In this document: positions 35,043-47,057 of the stretch, one piece after another
Position numbering within the stretch: the stretch's first letter is position 1
Layout of the letters: every line of letters starts with the position of its first letter
DNA from: Theobroma cacao
Lineage: Eukaryota; Streptophyta; Magnoliopsida; Malvales; Malvaceae
DNA length: 64,000 bases
NCBI RefSeq assembly: GCF_000208745.1
Contig: NC_030854.1
Span: forward strand, 3,571,753-3,635,752
Direction: 5' to 3'
Notes under the pieces: generated by a model
What the model saw: the letters and a program-made list of their open reading frames with translations, nothing else
Databases searched by the model: none
What the model was told of the DNA's origin: nothing
Program-made: the position numbers and the translations under genes

Positions 35043-38000
35043 TTATAACATGGATGATAGGGGTATAGTGTACAACAATAAAAAGCTTGACATTGCATTA
35101 AAAAGAGAGAAAAGGGCACGGTTAGAAAAGGGTGGTGATAGTGGCACGTTGCTTCCTGACATTTCATCTGAGTAGTCGTCGTCGCCGTCGTCTTCGCCTG
35201 AGCTGAAACCGGCTCCACCACCGTTGGCTCCACTGCTCCACTTTCCCAAGTTGTTGTCCCTGCTCGTCATCATTAAAATTTGGACTTTCTCAGAAAGTAT
35301 TACAGATTTTTGCCTAGTGACCACTGAAGCATGTACATTTCTTTTTTAGTGCTAAGGAGGCTAAAATTACTTTGGAGTTTCGACCAACCATGTTGGGACC
35401 CAAAGGAGCCCAAGATGATGGCTTGGACCCAGGAATGAGAAAATTTGAATCATTGGGCATGTCCAAAACTAATCAGGCTTTGAGAAAAGCCCATCTTTCC
35501 AGTATTGGGAAACCCCATCATAATTTTGCAATGGGCTAACCCACTGGATGACATGATGGATTAGCTGATAAAAAGGGAATGTAGAGGGAGCTTTGTGAAA
35601 TTTACCTAAAGAAAAAGAGTTTTAAAGGGAAAGCAAAGAGTGAAAACTGAAAAGGCAGAAAGAGAGAGAAATAGAAGGCAAAGAAAGAGTAGTAAAATTA
35701 TGAATACCTGCCGCCAACTCCGAGAACACCAGAGTGCATAGTGAGCTGGTCAATGAGAACAGCAGATTTGGGCTCAACGCTGTAAGCTTTCTCATACTTG
35801 ACCTCAACTCCTTCACCTGATGCCACGAAGAAGGCTCCATTGACCATTATATCACCCTCCGATCTCCAATTCCAGTCCCTCCAATCTCCTTCTGCTGTGT
35901 CAACCCGTTTTGTAACCTGCAAGCATCACCAAGTAACACGTTATACTCTGTCGCAAAAATGCTAGTCACCAGTTCATACATTTGCAGTCACTTGATCAAG
36001 AAAACTATTCATAACCCAGTTCTTAAAATAGTGCTAGGACTTGTTTCTGTTCAAAACAACAGTAAGATAAAACTATATGACATGAAAGGTTGAAGTAAGT
36101 ATGACAATTTACTAGTGACGATCTGTGTTAAAAGTATAATAAGAATATTGAAAAGTGCATGACATGACGCCGTGGAATCCTTCGCTTGGATTGTTTAATG
36201 GACCAATGGGGTGCTACTGGGACTGTCCACAAAGACCTCATCTCATGGAAAATAAAGACAAGTTCGGACTGCGTGCAAACTTGTAATGGTTTCCAGCTTT
36301 AAGACCCTTCAAAAACATATCAATTACTTTCACTTTCAGACGACCCCACCTTGAAAAAGGTACATGATTTGCGGTGATTTGAGCCTTATTTCAAACTTAC
36401 CAACGAACTCCTCAAAGAACCAAAAGCAAATAGCACTAGGAAGTTAGAAACGATTTACCTCCTTGGCATTAGAGTTAGAAGGAGCAGTGTAACGATTCCC
36501 TTGGCTGTTAATGGTAGGGTTACCACTACCTCCAATGGCATACATTTCCCATTGCGTGAAATCATTGTTCACCACATGTATATATCCTCGTCTGCATCTA
36601 GGCATTCTTTGAACCAATTTTTCACCGAAGTGATTAAAGGCAATGGTCACTTGCATGCCAGAGTCAGGCTTATAGTCATCGCTGTGACCCAACAGCATCA
36701 CCTCATTGTGATGGGAGAAAAAATTGTTTGATATTGTGATCCCTGTTGATCCCATCACTGCATCAATCAGGCCATCCTTGCAGTGGGACAGGGAGCAATG
36801 ATCTATCCAGAGGTCCTTGGAGCCAAAGATGGAGATCCCATCACCGTCTGACTCTGTTCGCCAGCCATAATGGGTTGGGCTAGACCGCACATTAGCCTCA
36901 CCTGTATAGGCATAAATTTAGCAGATGTTAATACCATTTAAGAACCATTATTTGCGAACTAAGTGTCTATGCAGACGGTCGGAAAATGGAATTATTGAAA
37001 ACGAAACAAAGGTTAAAACTTGAATTAATCTTATTTTGTGTAGTTGGGACCCTTACTTTCAAAAAAGAAATGAAAGGAATCCTAATCCCTGATGAACCTT
37101 TGTAGGATATTTGCTTCCAAAAGTGAGATAATCAATCATAAAATCTGCCTTCGCAAGTTATTCCATCTTTAAGCACTTTGTTCGAATTCTCATTCCCTAA
37201 AATTTTCTTTTCACCTACAAGCAGTGGATACTGTTGTATTCTTAAAAATAATAACATTAACAGAAAATGAACTTGAGGCTTGGAAGTGAGAGGATCTGTC
37301 ATTTCTGAGTGCAAATTTTCCAAGGTGTTATCTCATTAAATGAAACTGTAAGAGGATCTATTAATCAATTCTACAACTTACCCTGTTAGGAAGCTATTTC
37401 TCATCATAAATTTATGGTAAAGGAAAGTTCTATAACTGCCACTAGTAATTTAATACACTAAATTTATAGTGTTCTTACCTGATTGAACACAGTGATGAAT
37501 GTGTATATTGTGAATAATGACATTGCTGATATACTGCAGAGTAATGCACCCACCACCCACAATGTGCACATTAGCCCCACGTCCATCCAAAGTCTTGTAG
37601 CTATTAAATATGAGCTCTTGCTTGAGCTTAATGAGCATGTTACTTGGGAACACAATCCATAGCGGCTCTGTCTGAATCACAGCATATCTAAGAGTTCCAG
37701 GCTTTGGAGTAACAGCATCATCATCAGATGAATCTGTCACGATGTAATACTCACCACCTTTGCCTCCAAGGGCGTACTGGCCAAACCCTATGGCACAGTC
37801 CGCTAGCCGCTGACGGTTGTTAGACCAGTCAGGGTCACATTTCCAGCAGTCATCTATGGGGTTGCCAGTTAGGCAATTGGATTGGTCTTTTTGGGAAATT
37901 TGGAGGGTTTGCCTTCTTGACATGGAAGCATTTACTCTCCTGCATTATTTTGGGAGAATTATTGTGATGTTAAGAGTCACATAAAAGAGTAAAGACCCTA

Positions 38001-38637
38001 CTGAACACACACCTACCAGAAAAAAAGTGGAGTAAATAACAGAACAGAATGTGGACACCTAACAAAATTAAAGGGCAATAGGCTAAAAAGATAAAGATAC
38101 AAAGAAGAGAGCTGTTAGTAGTGGAGTAACAAGGTAAAGCAAGTAATAGTACTGTAAAACCCTAGAAAACAGCTTGGATATTGCCTTAAAGATTGAAACT
38201 CAAACAAAATAAAGAACAAAATGCAAGGAAAAAATAGAATAATCCAAGAAAATGACAATGCAGAGAAGCAAAGAGAAACCTTGTTCCTTGGGTTGGGATA
38301 AAGATATTTACACTTCCGAGAACAACAGTTTGAAGCCTAAGTAATCTAAGCAAACACTCAAAATGCAGAACAGATAGATCATCACAAAGACTAAGAAACG
38401 AGGCATTTTTACTCCGAACGTAAGCCTGGTTAAGATATGCAAAAAGAAAATGACAGAGCTATAAGCTTATGGGGGAAAAAAAGGCAGCGTGCGTACTACA
38501 TTGTACCTTTGAACATCTTGAACAACTTCATCAGGGTTGGGATGTGGGGTGGGAAAGGTGAGGTTGAATGTTGCTTTACCAAGTGGAGCAAATGAGCTCA
38601 GGAGAAAGAATAGGGCAATGTAGTTGCTGGGCAACAT
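35043..38637 (-). CDS. PMR6: Pectate lyase, GPI-anchor type (PMR6-like)
   Basis: Five exons on the minus strand, 38637-38507, 37939-37479, 36901-36459, 35916-35708 and 35259-35043, give 486 aa. Residues 1-22 form a signal peptide ([18 protein letters not shown]). Next come the family N-terminus ([19 protein letters not shown]), [13 protein letters not shown], and the catalytic beta-helix with [16 protein letters not shown] and the Arg-containing [18 protein letters not shown]. After an acidic linker ([11 protein letters not shown]) the protein ends in a hydrophobic tail ([20 protein letters not shown]), fitting GPI anchoring. The PL1 enzyme cleaves de-esterified homogalacturonan in the cell wall by beta-elimination, with Ca2+. 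Head and tail are of PMR6 (Arabidopsis powdery mildew susceptibility) type; orthology is inferred. A TATAAATC lies about 215 bases upstream of the start (38850-38857). Confidence 0.93.
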
Positions 38638-38849
38638 TGTTTCCGAAGAACAGTACTGTGATAAGTTGGTTATTTCCTGGGATTTTAAGTGATTTGAAAG
38701 GTTAGCTTTGCTAAAATCTAAGAATGAACATGGAATTAGAAGTTGGAGAGCTGCATTTTGGAGAAAAATTGAGTGGAAAAGATGACTGCACTGTACCTTC
38801 TCTCACTCAACTTTCTAACTCACTCTAACACTGTGCTCAAGTGCGCTTT

Positions 38850-38857
38850 GATTTATA
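38850..38857 (-). promoter_or_regulatory. Candidate TATA box of the pectate lyase gene
   Basis: TATAAATC on the minus strand, about 215 bases upstream of the ATG at 38637, followed by a plausible leader. Positional call only. Confidence 0.4.
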
Positions 38858-40540
38858 ATCATTGTAGTAGACTTTTGGATTCATTTAATGGAGTTAAAAG
38901 GGGAGAAAAGGAACAAACAGGGGAGGGAGAGAGAGAGTGAGTGAGAGAAACATCTTCCCTCTCTTACTCTGGGAATCCGCCCACTCTCGAGGAACTGGTG
39001 TCTAGCTTTCTTGATAATTGTGGACAATGTAGGGAGTTTTTTGTCATTCTACGTGCAGGATGGGTTTGTTGTTCAAAACAGTGTTCAGTGATTGCTGATG
39101 GGGCAATACACGAAAGAACCGTTAAACAGTGAAGAATGCAAACAGGGAACACTACTATAGAGATTGGTTAAGTCAAGCTTCAGCACTATAGCGTGAATAT
39201 TCCTCTATCCTGTATTCCTGTTCCCACTTCCCATTCCTCATTCCTGGTTTCAAGACCAAAACTAAACTAGTTTCCTTGAATTCTATGGATAAAATCATGT
39301 CCTGTTAGAATATGAAAGAACTTCCGGTCTCTTTTATACAGAACATTTATCTTGTCTTTTTGTACAAAAGAGCACTTCAAATTCCAAATTACCCCACTTT
39401 AACCACTTCAATTAAGCTCAAGAACTAACAGAAGAACACACACCATTTTACTAATTAAAACCTTAAACCATCCAAATAAACTAGAGAAACGTAACCTGGT
39501 CTTTTGCATCTTGTGTTATCAGTGACTTGTCTTCATCATTTTGTTAAACTTTTGATGCTGATATACACACACATTATTGTGAGGTACTTGCATGCCATAG
39601 AAGTGCAATATGAACGTGCCACGAATGACTAAATGAGTGAAGATGACACCTCGAATCATGAAATTGATTGATCTAGAAACATAAAATAAATTGCAGCGAG
39701 TGGAAAGACAGAGACTTGAGTCGGGAACAAGATGACACATGGAAAGGAAGAAAGGCAATTCGTTTCCAAATGCTTAGGGTGGCGCAACTTGGAACAAATA
39801 TTCAACTTCAAAGGCACAATGACCAATAAATTAACAACAGTATATAGTAACATAATTCCGGGGTATCCTCTAAGTTGTAAAAAGTATAGCAATGGGCAGT
39901 GGCAGTATTATAGTTTAAGAATGGATGGATGAATGGCGTGCAGACTCTCCCCGATGAATCCGGCTAGAAATGCAATACCCACTCTCTCCTCTTCTTTTCA
40001 TGGACATGGGGGGACGACAAACTAAAGGAAAAACAGATCACTCTCATGAATAAAAACTGCTGCTTCCATTTTTCTGTTTCCCTTTCTTATTTTGGGTCCC
40101 TCGCTCCTCCTCTCTTTACCCTTTATCACCCTTTACATTGCTTTTCCTCCACTAATAGAGAAGGAAAGATTGTAGGATTTGGGAGCTAGAGAGGAGCGGC
40201 GTTCCTGCCCAATGGTGGCCTTTATATCAACATGTCCAAGTTAGATTTTTGCTCTGGGTCAGTTGAATGCTACCTTCAACTCCAAGTGAAGATCATTACT
40301 ATATAGAAACAAAATTATTCGCAGTGAATTCTATTATGGTGTTTCAAACAGGAAAAAATTCATATGAAGAAGTGAACTTTATTTAAGTTTTCTTCCAAAT
40401 AAATGTAAGTGAATTAATTACTGACTAGAAAACCCAAATTAATCTAAACTGAAGCTTTCCCAAAATGTTATTACTTATCGGTAATCACGCAAGAAAAAGC
40501 ATTTATCAAAAAAGTCAAAAGCTCTGGCCAATGTAGGAAA
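38858..40540. other. Intergenic, upstream of the pectate lyase gene
   Basis: A GA-rich run lies at about 38920-38950. No gene was recognised; the short ORFs on both strands lack domains. Confidence 0.55.
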
Positions 40541-40544
40541 TAGA

Positions 40545-40945
40545 CCTAACACTTCCGTAAAATAGTTCACACCTTTTTTTAAAAAAAATTATTTAAAAAA
40601 TTTAAATATTTTTTATTACACAACTTATAATTTAATTTTTAGATCAAATAGACTCTTATGACAAACAATAATTAATCAAAATGTCATATTTTATATTTAT
40701 ATAATATTAACATAGAGAGTAAAAAATATCACGTGATCATTTTATTGTGTTATGTCAACATTCACTATAACACGTCAATACATATAAAATGACAAATGAC
40801 GTTTTGATTAAGAATAGTCATCTGTTAATTATAAAGATTTATTTGATCTAAAATAAAATTATAAGAGGTTTATTGAACACAATAAATGAATAAAACCTTA
40901 TTCGAATTTACTTAAATAATTCAGACATGTTTTTTCTAAGTATCC
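40545..40945. mobile_element. MITE copy 4 (diverged)
   Basis: AT-rich and non-coding, with family words including AATTAATCAAAATGTCATATT and a mirrored AAATGACAAATGACGTTTTGA. The right end, with TAAATAATTCAGACATG near 40910-40930, resembles the terminal inverted repeat of copies 1 and 5. The bounds are approximate and no target-site duplication was found. Confidence 0.45.
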
Positions 40946-43815
40946 AAGGCAGCATTACTCACTTTCCAGCCAAATACTAGTTACTAGTTACGTCTGAAAA
41001 TGTGTAGCTTATCACGTTTGCTTTGTAATGAATTGTCAAACTGGTTGATCCAAAAGTTTGACGTTAATTAACAACGTAATACATATTTTTACCCAAAAAA
41101 AAAAACAAACTCTCGTTCATTGGAGAAAAAAAAGGTGTAGCATGTTTTACAGGCAAAGCACTGAATGCTTTCAAGTCAGAGATGCGAAATCCTGCCCCTT
41201 GGAAATATGTTGCTGACATGAGAAAGAACTTGTATTCATATTATTCCTTTCCTCTACAACATGTAAAGTGGTTGTCATGTAGACCTAAAACGACAAACAG
41301 AAGAAAGCTCAGATACTATAGAAAATTCCCTATCTTCTTCTTTAACATGAGAAAAAGAAAAAAAGAAAGAAAGAAGCTGTTGAATTAATGCATCTGTTGG
41401 ATAAAGCTTTTCGGAATTAATGAAAAAAAATCAAAAAACAGGTTGGGTTTTGTGAGGCTTAAAGCCTTTTGCATCCACTTTAGATATTGGATTTTCTTTT
41501 TCTTTTATTTTAGAGAGAGGATATTATTATAGCAAGGAAGTTTTAGGACCCAAAAATTAGCAATAAAAATTAAGAAAATATAATTTACGCCCACTAATTT
41601 TTCATATTATATATCCCAGAAAATTTAGGAGGAAAATTATTGAAAATCTCAGGACAAAAAGATGGATTTGGACATAAATTTGTAAGAGATAGGCCCTGAA
41701 ATTATACAAGGAATTGGTCCCACCTTATGACTTGCACTCACAGAACAACCCTGCATGAGGGCCCAATGGAAGATTACTTTTTGACTCTTGATTATTTGGC
41801 AGGTCCCATATCTTTGAAAATTAGAGACGATTATTAATTATACCCATCATTGTCTTAGAGTATCCTGCCTTTAGTCAAATTTTACATGTCAAAAAATACA
41901 TTATACTCCACCTTTTACTTTAAATGGACAATCTAAGTCAAGATATAGTCAGTGAATCTTATCCAAAAACAGTAACATTATTGGCCTATATTGAAAATCA
42001 TAACAAGTATTTTATAAATGTTCATGCATGCTGTGACACACAAGTATAATTTTATTATACTAATTGCAAATCTCATTGGTTTCAATTGTTATATATATTT
42101 TTTTATACTTTAGCGTATCTATAAGTTATCACAACGATTTTATTACACCCTTTTAATTTCTAGTAAAAATGTTTATTTTTATTTTTAATATTTGACTCAG
42201 CAATTGATATACATTTACACTTAAAGAATAGAAATAGAATCTCTTTTCTTAATCGAATCTAAAATATAAAAGTATTCAAACTTTGTTAATTTTAAGAGAA
42301 TAGATTTAATCCGAATCTAATGTTTTGAATAAAAGAACACATATATACCTGCAAGGAAATTAAAAAAAAAATCGAATTCTATGAATAATGAGATACTTAT
42401 ATCTCCTATGTTGAATTAAATACTCTAATGCACTTATACTGAATTTATAAAAGTTGATTGCTTTCTGGTTAATAATTAGGATAGTTCAAAGGACTTAATA
42501 GGCATAGCTAGTACACCATCACCCTTGGCGTCCACAAATTCTTATGTTCTCTTTTTTCAACCACCGAATCTTGTAGAGAGCAGAAACCCCATTTTTATTT
42601 TCTCTCTTTCTTTCCCTCGGTATTGCCCAATCATTTAATCTCGAATTTTATTATCTCATTTTTTTTATATATTTAAAGTCATTGAGAGGCAATATATTAT
42701 ATTTGATTGGTTGAGGATGGAGGGATTTAAAAGCATATATAGATCCCGTTAAAGATAACCTTTTTAGTAGTAGTTCTTGGCTTCGGTGGAACATGGTGAA
42801 GTGTGATAAAGTGAGTAGTTACCATCATGTCCATTTGGATACGCTACACTTAAAAATCATATCATCAATAAACTAAATACCAAATGGACAGGCATCATAA
42901 TTGCTTCTTCCATGGCCCATTTTGATTTTTACGAAACTTTTCACCCTTTTGGGAGAACCTCACACTCCCATCAGTTTAGTTAAAGGTTTCTATAAGAGAT
43001 TAAAAATCATTCTTCAATCTTTAACGGACAAAATTATGGCTTTTGTAACCCTAACTTCTGCCCATATACAGGTAAAGCCGGATGGTAAACTTGGCATGCA
43101 CCTCGGGAGGGAGGTAACAATTTCTCCTTGTTTATTCATTGGCCTTTGGTGGCAAGAAGATTTTGTTCTTCCCTCGGTTGGCTTAGATTGCGGGAGGTGA
43201 ACAACTTTTTCTCATTTCTTCCGGATAAAAATGAACTCCTTTTCCTAGCAAATCAAAGTTCCATGGATGAAAATTTGAAGATTCAAAACTTGTTGAAATC
43301 TTTATTTTTGTATGGGGAGAAGAGCTAGGACTGACTTTTTCCAACTTGGTTATGGTTCGAGATTATATATAAGCCAATGAGGTAAAGGTTTTTGTCCACA
43401 TATAGCGACAGTGCTCTTTAAAGTTATTATATATATTAAATATTATCATTTAATACATTGAAAATCATCGTATAAAAAATTATCAGCTATTTTATTTTAT
43501 GAAAATTTTGTATTACTATAAATACCACCTTAAAATGGTCTAAGTACTCCTTAGAAAAGTCTTATGTTAAAACAGGAAAAAAAAAAAGTAAGTTTAAATT
43601 TTCCAACTCTAATTAATGAGAAGTCTTTTACAAATCTAGGGCGGCTAACCCTTAGATCTCTTGATCATTAGGTTTGTTAAGCATAGCAAAACCCTTACTG
43701 GCCCAGCCCAACTTTGACAAGTGTCAGCAATTGGGCTTTTATTGAACACCTCAATGACAAGCATAGAGTCGGAATTTGGGTAATATTAAGCTTTCACTTC
43801 ATGTCACGTGTCAAA
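40946..43815. other. Intergenic, no gene seen
   Basis: AT-rich. The 99-aa ORF at 42901-43200 has no recognised domain and no neighbouring splice structure, so it is left uncalled. Confidence 0.5.
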
Positions 43816-44390
43816 GGTTTTAAATTTTGAAAATAAAATTTAAAATTTAAATAAGTTTGTAAATCATAAGTCTATATTTTTAACTTAAAAGATATATATA
43901 ATAAGCGATAAAAAGTTTATATTTATATGCGCAATATCCATCACATCTCTTACTAATGTGATATCCGCGACATTCTATCTCATCTAATTGTGCAATGTTT
44001 CTATTGTATTGGCTATTTACTCGTAAAAAAAAGAGACTCCCACACTAATTCTAGTCTATCTTGACCATTATATCTTTCATAGGAACCCCATATTAGTGAA
44101 GATTCGAATTTGATCTAATATCAAATGTCACAGTCAAAATTTAAATTAATCTCGTACGGTCTTAAATTTTGAAAATAAAGCTTAAATAAGCTTATAAATC
44201 AAAAACTCATATTTTCAATCCAAAAGATATATTTAATAGTTGGTAATGCTTCTATTGTATTGGCTATTTACTCGTAAAAAAAAGAGACTCCCACACTAAT
44301 TCTAGTCTATCTTGACCATTATATCTTTCATAGGAACCCCATATTAGTGAAGATTCGAATTTGATCTAATATCAAATGTCACAGTCAAAA
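43816..44390. repeat. Direct duplication with a near-identical 146-bp block
   Basis: 43994-44139 and 44245-44390 are nearly identical over 146 bases (starting AATG(T/C)TTCTATTGTATTGG, ending CAGTCAAAA), offset 251. Upstream parts of the two units (from about 43817 and 44158) are also related (TAAATTTTGAAAATAAA, later AAAAGATATAT) but clearly diverged. The repeat is non-coding and its type is unknown. Confidence 0.85.
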
Positions 44391-45400
44391 CACATCATTC
44401 CTTTATTTATATTTCTACACTATTTTATTTTCTTTCTTAACCTTTTATTTATATTTACAAGATAAATCTTATATTAGAAAAAATTCTACATATTATAAAA
44501 AGGAATGAAGTATATATATAAAATATTAATTATGTTCATAAACTAAATCTAATTAAATATTTTAATCCAATTACGTAATAATATTATACTATAATTTTAT
44601 TAAATAATTGATTTAATTTATACAATCATCTTATCAACCGTAATCCTTATTCATACCGCGGTGCAAATCCAGAAAAACTTCCAAAATCAAAGTAGTTGAT
44701 GTCCAAGCGTGTTCAAAATAAGCACACTAACAACGTTGAGAATAATTGAAGAAAATAAAATGGAGAGAACTAAGACCGTGTTAAAAAAAAAAAAAAAAGC
44801 TCATTATTTTTAAAGAAATAGAGTGTGAAACATGGAAAATGTCTTTCTTCAGAGCAACCAAATGAATGCCAACTCTCACCTTCAACCTACTCTGCTCTCC
44901 TGCTCTTTAGTACAGTTGATTGACCAAAAAATAAAAGGAAGACTTGCAACCAAATCATCATGAACAAGGCACTGCTGGCTGCTGATACAAGAAGACATCA
45001 GAAATCCAGAATTCTGGAAGCAATTTAAAAGACACACATGGCAATAAACAAAAGTAAATAATTACTAGTAGAGAAACAAACCAGTCAAACGCTTCTATTT
45101 CTTCTCCATGCAGTCATGTTTGACTTTAAAACCCATTATTTAGATGCAACTAGTTTCTTACATGACACTTTTTTTGTCGCTTCATCATTTTTTTTTTTTA
45201 CATTCATTGTATGCAAACTTGCCGAAACTAGACGACCTTCATGCATGGATTACTTGCATGTTTACGACCTTCACTAAAAAGGGGGGAAAAACCTGGACCC
45301 TTTCCAAGCTTGACCATGCGTTACCCAACCTTTCTTAACATATAATTAATGCAGGAAATAGAGTAGTAGTTCCATTTTGAAACAATTGCAAGCAGAGAGA
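44391..45400. other. Intergenic, no gene seen
   Basis: AT-rich, with a run of about 16 A's near 44784. No gene is supported. Confidence 0.5.
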
Positions 45401-45401
45401 C

Positions 45402-45656
45402 TTAAGTATGATCATTGGCAGGCGTTTGATCAGATTCAGATGCTCGCTGGCCATTATCCCATGACTGCCTTGGAATGCTATGGTGATTATTTATACCAGG
45501 CTAGCCGTCAGCATCTGAACTTTCCACTGGCAGGTTCTTCTTGTCTTTGCTGGTAATGTTACCTTCAACAATCAGCATCCTTCTGTTGCTGGCAAAAGCC
45601 ATGTTTGCCACAAGAAGCAGTAGGAACAATGAGAAGAACAGGAAATTCCTGGCCAT
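45402..45656 (-). CDS. Small secreted peptide gene with in-frame TAG
   Basis: Minus strand. The ATG at 45656 opens a 51-aa ORF: signal peptide (MARNFLFFSLFLLLLVANMA, cleaved around FAS/NRR), then NRRMLIVEGNITSKDKKNLP, closing at TAG (45501-45503). The same frame stays open for 32 more codons to TAA (45402-45404), reading through NNHHSIPRQSWDNGQ. That peptide-like segment suggests the TAG is a nonsense change or read-through site rather than the original stop. An upstream in-frame ATG (45791) would add a less plausible leader. The role is unknown; a secreted peptide precursor is plausible. The sequence after TAG (CCT) does not match the known CARYYA read-through context. Confidence 0.55.
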
Positions 45657-46343
45657 GTGGCTTGGTAGTTTTAGGCTACTGCTATAGCAGTTTGGATGTT
45701 TGAAAGGCAGATAAAGAGCTACTTGTAACAAGAAAAGTGGAAACAGAGAGTAGGTGGAAGGCTTAGAAAAATCTGATTGTGGAATTTCCATTAATAAGGG
45801 ATCAAGTCACTAGTTATAGTTAACTGTGATATAATGCTCCATTTTCTGTGTTGCAATCGATAGTATTATCTACAAGGAGCACTGCTTATTGCAATTCAAC
45901 CCCCGAATGGGAAAGTACCACCTTACCGTATGAAGGGGGCCACCAGATCCTATTATCAATACGCGTATGCATGGTATTCATAGGGAAAGGAGGATTCTGG
46001 GAAAAGATGGCAGATTTTTGAAGTAATAAAATAAGAAGACAATCTGGAGAAAGTTATATCCACCATGAAACAGGGGAGATATTATTGTTCCTGTGCTTAA
46101 ACGTGTGTATCCATAACAGATGTACACGTTTGTCTTTCCATGGGTTTTTGTTTGTATCTTCAAGTCGAAGCCAGATATTTTGTCCGGTGAGAGTTCAAAT
46201 AAAAGATACACGTACTCCGTCAACATACTTAAAGCAAGAGAACAACAACTAATAAGAATCGAGTACACTAACTTTGCATAAAGTCTCTGCATTAAAAAGA
46301 TGAATAATTAAAAACAATGGAAGAACAAGTTCATGAAGTCTTT
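45657..46343. other. Intergenic, upstream of the peptide gene
   Basis: It probably holds the minus-strand promoter of the peptide gene. The 104-aa minus-strand ORF at 45978-46292 has no recognised domain and is left uncalled. Confidence 0.45.
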
Positions 46344-47057
46344 TAGGTTAGCTCTAACGTAGATTTGGTAATTTTAAATACGATATGAGAAAATACGAGA
46401 TTAAACAAGTTTGATTTAACATTAACGCGTTTCATATTTAATCATATCTAACAAGTTTAATAACATGAAAATTTTCGTATCTTAAAGTATCAGATACGAG
46501 TAAAACATTTAAAACACGTTTAATTAATTATGTTAATTATGTTTAAATATGTATATGTAACACGTTTATTAACTTGTTAAAAATTAATAATCAAAGATTA
46601 TTTTAACTTTATTTAAATAATTTTAAATAATTATTTTAATAAAATTTTTAAATTTTATAAAGATAATAATGTAATTATGCTATGCTCAAATCTTAATTTT
46701 GAACTTTTGTTTTGTTATATTTGATATTATTATTATTATTATTATTATTATTTTGTTTTGTTATAATTATTTTCATAATTATAGATTTTAAATTTAAATA
46801 ATAAAATTATATTTAATTATTAATATTTTTATTAATTATGTTAAACGTGTTATTAATTGTGCCGTGGCGTATATTAGCACATTTAACAAACGTGTTAAAC
46901 GTATAATGTCATGTTACACGATTATTAAACATATACGTATACGTGTTTTAAATTTAAGATAAAAATATTATTTATGTCATGTTTTTATTTAATTTTAACG
47001 TATTTCGTATCTGACAAGTTTAAGATACGAAAACACTAATTACTAGGTCTACTCTAA
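46344..47057. mobile_element. Candidate foldback element
   Basis: TAGGTTAGCTCTAA (46344-46357) and TAGGTCTACTCTAA (47044-47057) are direct copies with three mismatches, exactly 700 bases apart. Inside, TTTTCGTATCTTAAA plus CAGATACGA at 46472-46499 is mirrored at 47005-47034, and ACACGTTTA/TAAACGTG words recur inward, so the interior is one long imperfect inverted repeat. It is non-coding and contains an ATT trinucleotide run at about 46727-46753. Probably a MITE or foldback element. Confidence 0.55.
46727..46753. repeat. ATT microsatellite
   Basis: About nine uninterrupted ATT units. Confidence 0.85.

Noticed and set aside
42901..43328. Overlapping ORFs of 99 and 66 aa
   Set aside because: Frames overlap without shared motifs; no recognised domain.
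45978..46292. 104-aa minus-strand ORF
   Set aside because: No recognisable domain, and no link to the peptide gene found.
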